From NCBI GenBank assembly GCA_946886245.1, contig CAMPIF010000243.1:1-6712 (forward strand): DNA of 6,712 nt, read 5' to 3'. Position 1 is the stretch's first letter; each line of letters opens with the position of its first letter. Origin of the DNA: Ectopseudomonas composti. GTDB taxonomy: Bacteria > Pseudomonadota > Gammaproteobacteria > Pseudomonadales > Pseudomonadaceae. Below the pieces are notes generated by a model. It did not search any database and was not told the origin of the DNA. It worked only from the letters and a program-made list of their open reading frames with translations. Shown piece after piece: positions 1 through 5,546 of the stretch. Both the position numbers and the translations under genes were made by a program.

Positions 1-511
1 TAAACAGGCTGCGCGCCGGGTCGAAGTCGACGTCCTGGCGCAGGGCGAACCAGAACTGCTGGTCTTCCTTGGGGAAGCCATAGTCATGGGAGCTGATCAG
101 GCGCTCGAACCAGGGCGCCAGCTCGACGCGCTCCATCTTCAGCGACAGTGAATCACGGTGCGCGTTGGTGATCAGCACCACGCGCTTGCCTGCTGTGCGC
201 AGGGCTTTCAGAAACGACTCGGCATCCTCGCGCAGGGCGATCAGATGGGCAACTTCGCGCTTGAGATCGCGGATCGACAACTTCAGCTCGCGGCTCCAGA
301 AATCGGTGCAGTACCAGTTCAGCGTACCGGCATGCTGGCGAAACAGCGGCAGCAGCTCGGCCTGGGCCAACGCCAGGCTGACGCCGTGATGCTCGGCATA
401 ACGCTGCGGCAGGTGGGTGAGCCAGAAGTGATTGTCGAAGTGCAGATCGAGCAGGGTGCCATCCATGTCCAGCAGGACGGTGTCGATCTGGTGCCAGGGT
501 AATGCGGGCAT
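1..511 (-). CDS. yrfG: GMP/IMP nucleotidase YrfG-like HAD hydrolase (3' end cut by window edge)
   Basis: This is a cytoplasmic HAD-superfamily phosphatase that, by family, dephosphorylates purine mononucleotides such as GMP and IMP. The reading frame opens with MPALPWHQIDTVLLDMDGTL. HAD motif I is DMDGT, with nucleophile D15 and acid/base D17. Motif II is LITNAH (residues 113-118, T115) and the motif III lysine is probably K148 in FPKED. Residues between about 25 and 100 form the helical cap. Motif IV lies beyond the window: only 170 residues are visible, and the family is usually about 220. The ATG at 509-511 was chosen because the first residues match what I recall of the Pseudomonas family; the ribosome site in front of it is weak (only GAGA). 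The gene is divergent from nudE. In P. aeruginosa the same yrfG/nudE/cysQ/fabY cluster is, from memory, PA5177-PA5174. Family is sure; the exact substrate is inferred from homology. Confidence 0.9.
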   Translation of the reverse strand, partial: MPALPWHQIDTVLLDMDGTLLDLHFDNHFWLTHLPQRYAEHHGVSLALAQAELLPLFRQHAGTLNWYCTDFWSRELKLSIRDLKREVAHLIALREDAESFLKALRTAGKRVVLITNAHRDSLSLKMERVELAPWFERLISSHDYGFPKEDQQFWFALRQDVDFDPARSLF

Positions 512-620
512 GCGCGCGTCTCGGTTGAGGCGATGGTTTCGCCTTGATGCAATCTCGGTCAGGGATAATACGAAAAGCCGCTGTATGATAACCCGCTCGG
601 TCCCGCCAAGGAGTTGCCTC
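512..620. promoter_or_regulatory. Divergent intergenic region with weak -10-like boxes for yrfG and nudE
   Basis: This 109-base gap separates two divergently transcribed genes and must carry both promoters. The most AT-rich part is 564-591. On the plus strand TATGAT at 584-589 could be a -10 box for nudE, giving a leader of about 25 bases. On the minus strand TATTAT (complement of 565-570) could serve yrfG. Neither has a convincing TTGACA-like -35 box at 16-18 bases, so either the promoters are weak or they need an activator. The nudE ribosome site AAGGAG lies at 608-613, seven bases before its ATG. The box calls are inference. Confidence 0.35.
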
Positions 621-1187
621 ATGCGCCAAAAACCCACGGTCCTCGCCCGCGAAATCGTCGCCAGCAGCCGTCTGTTTCGTGTCGAGGAAGTGCAGTTGCG
701 CTTCTCCAACGGCACGGAGCGCACCTATGAGCGACTGGTCGGCAGTGGCTCGGGCTATGGCGCGGTGATGGTGGTGGCGATGCTCGACGCCGAGCACGCG
801 GTGCTGATCGAGGAGTATTGCGGCGGCACCGACGACTATCAGCTGTCGCTGCCCAAGGGGCTGATCGAACCGGGTGAAGACGTGTTGGTGGCGGCCAATC
901 GCGAGCTCAAGGAAGAAGCCGGTTTTGGCGCGCACGAGCTGGAGTACATCACCGAGCTGAGCCTGTCGCCCGGCTACATGAGCCAGAAGATTCAGGTGGT
1001 GCTGGCGCGCAATCTGTACGAAGAACGCCTGCCCGGCGATGAACCCGAGCCGATGCGGGTCGACCGCATCAGCCTGCGCGCGTTGTCCAGTCTGGTCCAG
1101 CACGAGCAGTTCAGCGAAGGGCGTGCCCTGGCGGCGCTGTACCTGGTGCGCGACCTGCTGACCCAGCGCGGGGAGTTCTGCCCGTGA
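621..1187 (+). CDS. nudE: ADP compounds hydrolase NudE (Nudix family)
   Basis: The gene encodes a 188-residue cytoplasmic Nudix hydrolase. NudE enzymes cleave ADP-ribose, Ap3A, NADH and related ADP-linked compounds, releasing AMP and limiting build-up of reactive nucleotides. The Nudix box fits its consensus (G-x5-E-x7-RE-U-x-EE-x-G-U) exactly at residues 80-102: G80, E86, R94-E95, E98-E99, G101; the glutamates bind the metal. The preceding stretch with EEYCGGTDDYQLSLPKG and the following TELSLSPGYMSQK are typical of the NudE/ADP-ribose pyrophosphatase branch. The ATG at 621 is chosen because AAGGAG stands seven bases upstream and the frame has no nearer good start; the frame stays open further upstream, but without initiation signals. 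The stop overlaps the start of cysQ by four bases, so the two genes are almost certainly co-transcribed and translationally coupled. Length is normal for the family. Confidence 0.94.
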   Translation: MRQKPTVLAREIVASSRLFRVEEVQLRFSNGTERTYERLVGSGSGYGAVMVVAMLDAEHAVLIEEYCGGTDDYQLSLPKGLIEPGEDVLVAANRELKEEAGFGAHELEYITELSLSPGYMSQKIQVVLARNLYEERLPGDEPEPMRVDRISLRALSSLVQHEQFSEGRALAALYLVRDLLTQRGEFCP

Positions 1188-2017
1188 GTCATCCTTTCAT
1201 TGCTCGGGTGATCGAGCTGGTACGCGCGGCTGGCGCCGCGACCCTGCCGTACTGGCGCAGCGGTGTGGCGGTGACGGAGAAGGCCGACGCCTCGCCGGTG
1301 ACCGCTGCCGACCTGGCCGCGCACCATATCCTGCTCGATGGCCTGCGGGCGCTGGCGCCGGAGGTGCCGGTGCTGTCGGAAGAGGCCGCCGATATCCCGC
1401 TGGCCGAGCGCGCCGCCTGGACGCGCTGGTGGCTGGTCGATCCGCTCGATGGCACCAAGGAATTCATCGCCGGCTCCGAAGAGTTCACCGTCAACGTCGC
1501 CTTGATCGAGCGTGGCCGTGTGGTCTTTGGCGTGGTTGGCATTCCGGCCAATGGGCGCTGCTATTACGGCGGCGCGGGCCTCGGTGCCTGGCGCAGCGAC
1601 GTGCCGGGCGAGGAGCAGTCGATCAGCGTGCGTCTGGCGCCCGCGCAGGGTTTTACCCTGGTGGCCAGCAAGCGTCATTCAAGTCCGGCGCAGGAATCCT
1701 TGATGGCAGGTTTGGCCGCCCGTTTTGGTGAGCCGGCGCTGGCCAATATCGGCAGTTCGCTGAAGTTCTGCCTGCTGGCCGAAGGCAATGCCGACTGCTA
1801 TCCGCGCCTGGCGCCCACCTCGCAGTGGGATACCGCCGCCGCGCAGGGTGTGCTGGAAGGGGCGGGGGGCGAGGTGCTGGATCTGGCCGGCGCAGCGCTC
1901 ACCTACGAGGCACGCGAATCCTTCCTCAACCCCTCTTTCCTGGCCTTGCCGGCCGCCGCGCCGTGGCGTGGCGAGCTGATCGAGCTGGCGCGGGCGCTTC
2001 AAGCGTCGGGCGGGTGA
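1184..2017 (+). CDS. cysQ: 3'(2'),5'-bisphosphate nucleotidase CysQ
   Basis: This 277-residue member of the inositol monophosphatase superfamily removes the 3'-phosphate from PAP (and PAPS). PAP is a by-product of sulfate assimilation and of phosphopantetheine transfer, and it inhibits other enzymes. Metal-site residues are all present: E67 in LSEEAAD, D86 and D89 in WWLVDPLDGTKEFI, and D216 in SQWDTAA. The GSSLKFC stretch (190-196) is the substrate-side motif seen in CysQ. Start is GTG at 1184, inside the nudE stop (GTGA overlap), preceded by GGGGAG at 1170-1175; this coupling and the family-like N-terminus decide the start. The last three codons and the stop lie inside a REP hairpin (see repeat at 2005). 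The gene converges on fabY with a 49-base gap. CysQ and NudE both degrade adenine-nucleotide derivatives, which makes sense of the pairing. Confidence 0.94.
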   Translation: MSHPFIARVIELVRAAGAATLPYWRSGVAVTEKADASPVTAADLAAHHILLDGLRALAPEVPVLSEEAADIPLAERAAWTRWWLVDPLDGTKEFIAGSEEFTVNVALIERGRVVFGVVGIPANGRCYYGGAGLGAWRSDVPGEEQSISVRLAPAQGFTLVASKRHSSPAQESLMAGLAARFGEPALANIGSSLKFCLLAEGNADCYPRLAPTSQWDTAAAQGVLEGAGGEVLDLAGAALTYEARESFLNPSFLALPAAAPWRGELIELARALQASGG

Positions 2018-2054
2018 AACCCGCCGCGACATTGGCGGGTTGCACCCGCCCTAC
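2005..2054. repeat. Inverted pair of GTAG-type REP palindromes (BIME-like)
   Basis: Two 21-base units face each other. The left unit reads on the plus strand at 2005-2025: head GTCG, stem GGCGGGT/ACCCGCC, loop GAA. The right unit reads on the minus strand at 2054-2034: head GTAG, the same seven-base stem, loop GCA. Eight bases separate them. Besides the two small hairpins, a competing eight-base stem is possible (AACCCGCC at 2018-2025 with GGCGGGTT at 2034-2041), and the whole block can fold as one long imperfect palindrome. The GTAG tetranucleotide followed by a short palindrome is the hallmark of REP elements linked to RAYT (REP-associated tyrosine) transposases. It lies between convergent genes, where such elements often act as bidirectional mRNA 3'-end stabilisers. 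No U-run follows on either strand, so it is not a standard intrinsic terminator. Confidence 0.8.
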
Positions 2055-2066
2055 AACGCAACAGGC

Positions 2067-3974
2067 TCAATCGAGCATATCGCTGTAGCGCGCGTCCTTC
2101 TTGAACACCAGCGGCTGGTCGAAACCCGGCACCTTCACTTCTTCGGTGGTGATGGAGATCGCCTGGTCGTCGATCATGTCGTTGCCGAAGTTGTAGATGA
2201 TGTCCAGCTTGCCCTGCAGCGCCTGGCTGTCGTAGGCGGCAGCGGCGGCACGGGTGCCTTCACGGCGCGCCAGGTAGGCGTCGAAAGCGGCCTGGCCATG
2301 ACGCTTGCGCAGCATGCGTTCGGTGACGTGCGGAGCCAGCACCAGGGCGCTGGCGTTGTTGCCGCCGAAACCCTTGGAGTTGATGAAGGCCACGTCCAGC
2401 GCCTGCTCACCCACTTTACGGTCTTCGGTGGACAGGCTCAGGTGAGCCTGGTGCACGTCGCCGGCGACCGCGTCGATGGTCTTCAGGCCCGGCACGATGC
2501 CGTACTTGAAGGCGCCGAGGGCCGCGATCACCTGGTCGCCGCTGGCGGTGGCCAGGGAATGGCCGACGAAAGCCTTCACTGCAGTGACCGGCCACTGTTC
2601 GATGCCGAAGGCCGCCGCGACGCGGTCGAGAATCTCCGACTCGGTGACGCGGTTGGCCGGCGTGCTGGAACCGTGGGCATGGACGAAGCTGCGGTTGCGT
2701 ACGGCGTCCAGGCCGAGCAGCTGTACGGCGCTGGCCACGGCCTTGGCCACGGTCAGGTAGTTGCCCGGGCCGGGGGCGGAAATGGATTTCTTGAAACCAT
2801 CGGCGTTGATGAACACGTCCGGCACGGCGCCGTGAATGTCGGCGCCCAGTTCCAGGGCCAGTTCGTCGTCCATCAGCACCACGAACTGGCAGGCTTCGGC
2901 CAGGGTGAAACCGCAGTTGTCGCCGAACGGGCGGCTGGCGCGGCGGAAGTCCACTTCGCGCTTGCCCTCGATCTGGCGCAGGCCTTCTTCGGTGGCCAGT
3001 GCGCCCATGGCGCCGTAGCCCTCGATGCACTCCTGATTGATCGGCGCCTCGCTGCTGCCGACGATCACCACACGCGCCTTGCCCGAAGCGATCTGCTCGA
3101 TGCCCTTCTGCAGGTTGTAGAGGAAGGTGGCGCAGGCGCCGGTGATGCTGCCGGTGGTGCCGACGCTGCCGAGCACGTAGGCGTTGATGAAGTCGGCCGG
3201 CATGGTGTTCAGGCCCAGGGCCAGTTGCTTGGCGGTGACGCGGCCGCCCTTCAGGCGCGACTGCATCATGCCACCGAAGCCGTTCTCGTCGAGCTGGCTC
3301 ATGATGCAGCTGGCGAACACGGCGATCTCGTCTGGTGCGACATGTTGCACGATGCGCTGCCAGTCGATGCCCACCGAACGCAGGGCGTCGGTGACGCCGA
3401 CCACGGTCATGGCCAGGCCGCGCGGGTGGAAGCGTGCGTTGTACAGCTCGCTCGGCTCGAAGCCGGTGGGCAACTGGCCGGCGGATTTCACCGCCAGCGG
3501 GCGGTAGCTGTCGACCTTGAATTCGCAGCTGTCGTGCAGGGTGACGCGCACTTCATTGCCTTCGAGTTCTTCCAGTGACCAGTTGGCCGGCAGCGGCTCG
3601 GGCAGTTGCTTGCGCTGGGTGATGAAGCTCAGGCTGGCGCCATTGGTGGGGGCCACGCTGATGTTCTTCTGCCAATGGGCAGCGTCCGGGTCGAGATGCT
3701 GCTTCTCGAGACGGCGCACCAGGGTGCCGGCCAGGATTTCCTTGGCGTAGCGGCTTTCGATGTCGGCGAGGCTCAGCGCCTGGCCGTCCTGATCCTGGTA
3801 CTGGCCATCGACCACGCGCACCAGCTTCATCATCTGCGCCAGCCCGGCCAGGGTTTCCTGGCGAGCCTGGGGTTCCAGCGACTCCTGCACGGTGCGACGG
3901 AAGCCATGGTGGAAGGAGCTGCGCCCGGCTGCGTTGTAACCCCCAAAACCCACGATCACAGGTAAGCGCGACAT
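2067..3974 (-). CDS. fabY: Beta-ketoacyl-ACP synthase FabY, fatty acid synthesis initiation
   Basis: This 635-residue cytoplasmic condensing enzyme corresponds to P. aeruginosa PA5174 (FabY). By family it joins acetyl-CoA to malonyl-ACP to make acetoacetyl-ACP, replacing FabH as the main starter of fatty acid synthesis in pseudomonads. The thiolase-fold catalytic triad is visible: C281 in SITGACATFL, H434 in VHAHGSSTPANR and H472 in VKAFVGHSLATASGD. The C-terminal signature NSKGFGGNN is at 532-540. It is about 220 residues longer than FabF or FabB. The extra length is an N-terminal part (roughly residues 1-210, beginning MSRLPVIVGFGGYNAAGRSS) and a tail after about residue 550. Start ATG at 3972-3974 is preceded by AGGAG (complement of 3985-3989) ten bases upstream. 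It is probably a single-gene transcript: convergent with cysQ and separated from the pyr operon by 300 bases. The FabY assignment rests on length, motifs and the cysQ-nudE-yrfG neighbourhood. Confidence 0.92.
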   Translation of the reverse strand: MSRLPVIVGFGGYNAAGRSSFHHGFRRTVQESLEPQARQETLAGLAQMMKLVRVVDGQYQDQDGQALSLADIESRYAKEILAGTLVRRLEKQHLDPDAAHWQKNISVAPTNGASLSFITQRKQLPEPLPANWSLEELEGNEVRVTLHDSCEFKVDSYRPLAVKSAGQLPTGFEPSELYNARFHPRGLAMTVVGVTDALRSVGIDWQRIVQHVAPDEIAVFASCIMSQLDENGFGGMMQSRLKGGRVTAKQLALGLNTMPADFINAYVLGSVGTTGSITGACATFLYNLQKGIEQIASGKARVVIVGSSEAPINQECIEGYGAMGALATEEGLRQIEGKREVDFRRASRPFGDNCGFTLAEACQFVVLMDDELALELGADIHGAVPDVFINADGFKKSISAPGPGNYLTVAKAVASAVQLLGLDAVRNRSFVHAHGSSTPANRVTESEILDRVAAAFGIEQWPVTAVKAFVGHSLATASGDQVIAALGAFKYGIVPGLKTIDAVAGDVHQAHLSLSTEDRKVGEQALDVAFINSKGFGGNNASALVLAPHVTERMLRKRHGQAAFDAYLARREGTRAAAAAYDSQALQGKLDIIYNFGNDMIDDQAISITTEEVKVPGFDQPLVFKKDARYSDMLD

Positions 3975-4087
3975 AAATCAAAAGCTCCTGAACAAGGCCA
4001 GCGCGACGCCAGGCCGGCGCCTCAGGGCGCGAGCAGGGTCATAGGGCGGTGGCGTTTGGAAAATTTCGGCTGCCTAACCTGACGTGG

Positions 4088-4118
4088 ATCATGACTGTCG
4101 AGTCACTCATTCGTCCAA
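4088..4118 (-). promoter_or_regulatory. Possible fabY promoter with a dyad in the spacer
   Basis: On the minus strand TTGGAC (complement of 4113-4118) and CATGAT (complement of 4088-4093) lie 19 bases apart, resembling weak -35 and -10 boxes. Between them, and touching the -10 box, is the dyad TGACT-gtcg-AGTCA (4092-4105), a position typical of a repressor site. The implied leader to the fabY ATG is just over 100 bases. The -35 box matches consensus at only three of six positions and the spacing is long, so the promoter call is tentative. The dyad does not match the PsrA or FabR operator patterns I know. Confidence 0.3.
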
Positions 4119-4166
4119 TGTCGTGGCGAGCGCGACCTGTGTCGCGGATGGGAAGGTCGCTGGGGC

Positions 4167-4224
4167 GTAGGGCGCGCCGTGCGCCCCGCAGCATTCGGAG
4201 ACTGGTGCGCACGGCGCACCCTAC
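4167..4224. repeat. Second inverted pair of GTAG-type REP palindromes, different stem
   Basis: The left unit (plus strand, 4167-4187) has head GTAG, arms GGCGCGC and GCGCCCC (six of seven pairs) and loop CGT. The right unit (minus strand, 4224-4204) has head GTAG, perfect arms GGTGCGC and GCGCACC and loop CGT. A 16-base spacer separates them, and both heads point outward. Unit size (4+7+3+7 bases) and orientation match the pair at 2005-2054, but the stem sequence differs, so this looks like a different REP subfamily with the same architecture. It sits between the pyr operon end and the fabY promoter region. Confidence 0.8.
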
Positions 4225-4243
4225 GGCACTGCATAGTGGCTGG

Positions 4244-4267
4244 CGAGCCCGCCGGGTGGCGGGCTCG
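4244..4267 (-). terminator. Strong hairpin after pyrC', putative pyr operon terminator
   Basis: CGAGCCCGCC (4244-4253) and GGCGGGCTCG (4258-4267) form a perfect ten-base stem with a four-base loop, beginning seven bases after the pyrC' stop codon in the direction of transcription. Position and stability suit a terminator or a 3'-end stabilising structure. There is no U-run after it (the following minus-strand bases begin CCAGCCACTATG), so Rho-independent termination would be inefficient. The role is inferred from location. Confidence 0.55.
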
Positions 4268-4274
4268 TGATGGT

Positions 4275-5546
4275 TCAGCCCTGGTAGCTGATATGTCCGT
4301 CGACCAGCGTGTAGCGCACCGCGCCGGGCAGGCAGTGGCCGAGGAAGGGGCAGTTGCTGCCCTTGGAGTACCACTGCTCACCGGCGACGGTCGAGGCCCC
4401 TGCATCGAACAGCACGATATCGGCAGCGCCGCCGACGCGCAGTGAGCCGGCCGGCAGCCGCAGTGCGGCCGCCGGGCCATTGGTCAGGCGTGCCAGCAGC
4501 GTTGGCAGGTCGAGCAGGCCGTCCTGCACCAGACTCAGGGCCAGCGGCAGCAGCAACTGCACGCTGCTGATGCCCGGCTCGGTCGCGGCGAAGGGCGCCA
4601 GCTTGGCGTCGCGTTCGTGGGGCTGGTGGTGGCTGGCGATGGCGCTGATGACCCCGGCTTTCACCGCTTCGCGCAGGCCATCACGGTCGGCCTGCGAGCG
4701 CAGCGGCGGTTGCACGTGATAGAGGCTGGAGAAGTCGATCAGCGCCTCGTCGGTGAGGATCAGCTGGTACAGCGCCACATCGGCGGTCACCGGCAGGCCA
4801 CGGGCCTGGGCGGCGGCGATCAGCTCGGCGCCCCGGGCGCTGGTGATCTGGCTGAAGTGTGCGCGCACGCCGCTCTGTTCCACCAGCAGCAGGTCGCGGG
4901 CCAGTGCCACGGTTTCGGCGGTTTCCGGGATGCCGGCCAGGCCGAGGAAGCTGGCGGTCGGGCCTTCGTGGGCCAGGCCGCCTTCTGCGAGATCGGCGTC
5001 CTGCGAGTGGAAGATTACCTGCAGGTCGAAGGTGGCCGCGTATTCCAGTGCGCGGCGCAGGGTGCGGCTGCTGCGGAAGTTGTCCAGGCCGTTGCCGAAG
5101 GCCACGCAGCCGGCGTCGCGCAGGGCGACCAGTTCGGCCAACTGTTCGCCGGCCAGGCCTTTACTCAGCGCGCCAATGGGGAAGACCTTGGTGTGCCCGG
5201 CTTCACGAGCACGGTCGAGGATCAGCTCGGCCACCGCCGAGGTATCCAGTACCGGCTTGGTGAAGGGTGGGCAGCACAGGCTGGTGACACCACCGGCCGC
5301 TGCGGCCAGGGTTTCCGTGGCAATGCTGCCCTTGCGGCTATAGCCGGGCTCGCGCAGGGCCACCGACAGGTCGACCAGGCCGGGCGCCGCGATCAGGCCC
5401 TGGGCGTCGAGGCGCTTGTCGCTGACGAAGCCAGCTGGCGCCTGACCAGTGGCGACCAGCTTGCCGCCGTCTATATATAGGTCGGTGACCTGATCCAGAC
5501 CGCTGGCCGGGTCGATCACGCGGGCGCCGAGGATTGCGGTACGCAT
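4275..5546 (-). CDS. pyrC': Dihydroorotase-like PyrC', non-catalytic subunit of aspartate transcarbamoylase
   Basis: The gene encodes a 423-residue amidohydrolase-fold protein related to type I dihydroorotase but without its catalytic metal site. In active enzymes the HxH motif sits in D-x-HVHLREPG; here residues 59-68 read DLSVALREPG, so both histidines are lost (S61, A63). The catalytic aspartate of the ATDHAPH motif is also lost: AIASHHQPH at 302-310 has S305. The usual PHH near residue 259 is ALY (258-260). H180 and H230 remain. In Pseudomonas such a PyrC' does not act as dihydroorotase; it assembles with PyrB into the large dodecameric transcarbamoylase and is needed for its activity or stability. 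Start ATG 5544-5546 overlaps the pyrB stop by one base (TGATG) and has GAGGAGG (complement of 5554-5560) seven bases upstream, so the subunits are translationally coupled. A true dihydroorotase must be encoded elsewhere. Confidence 0.93.
   Translation of the reverse strand: MRTAILGARVIDPASGLDQVTDLYIDGGKLVATGQAPAGFVSDKRLDAQGLIAAPGLVDLSVALREPGYSRKGSIATETLAAAAGGVTSLCCPPFTKPVLDTSAVAELILDRAREAGHTKVFPIGALSKGLAGEQLAELVALRDAGCVAFGNGLDNFRSSRTLRRALEYAATFDLQVIFHSQDADLAEGGLAHEGPTASFLGLAGIPETAETVALARDLLLVEQSGVRAHFSQITSARGAELIAAAQARGLPVTADVALYQLILTDEALIDFSSLYHVQPPLRSQADRDGLREAVKAGVISAIASHHQPHERDAKLAPFAATEPGISSVQLLLPLALSLVQDGLLDLPTLLARLTNGPAAALRLPAGSLRVGGAADIVLFDAGASTVAGEQWYSKGSNCPFLGHCLPGAVRYTLVDGHISYQG

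Larger units (their letters stand above)
3975..4274. other. 300-base non-coding gap between pyrC' and fabY
   Basis: The gap follows the end of the pyr operon and precedes fabY, both on the minus strand. Reading along the minus strand it holds a strong hairpin, a GTAG-type REP pair, a possible fabY promoter with a short dyad, and then a GC-rich leader of about 110 bases. The leader includes a small hairpin (GCGCC at 4017-4021 with GGCGC at 4026-4030) and the fabY ribosome site. I see no protein with family resemblance, tRNA or recognisable riboswitch in it. The short reading frames that cross it have the arginine/proline-rich composition of non-coding high-GC sequence. Confidence 0.7.

Noticed and set aside
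432..620. 63-codon upstream extension of nudE
   Set aside because: It would run through yrfG and the shared promoter region, has no ribosome site, and the ATG at 621 gives the standard NudE N-terminus.
153..1103. 316-codon minus-strand frame across yrfG and antisense to nudE
   Set aside because: It overlaps the real yrfG frame in another phase and runs through the divergent promoter region; no family resemblance.
2040..3578. 512-codon open frame on the plus strand, antisense to fabY
   Set aside because: It lies wholly opposite a gene with clear catalytic motifs, its translation is low-complexity (His, Val, Gly, Ala, Asp rich) with no recognisable domain, and long antisense frames are expected opposite biased codons in high-GC genomes.
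4049..4480. Several short frames on both strands across the fabY-pyrC' gap and the pyrC' end
   Set aside because: Arginine/serine/alanine-rich translations crossing REP hairpins or overlapping pyrC', with no plausible ribosome site or domain.
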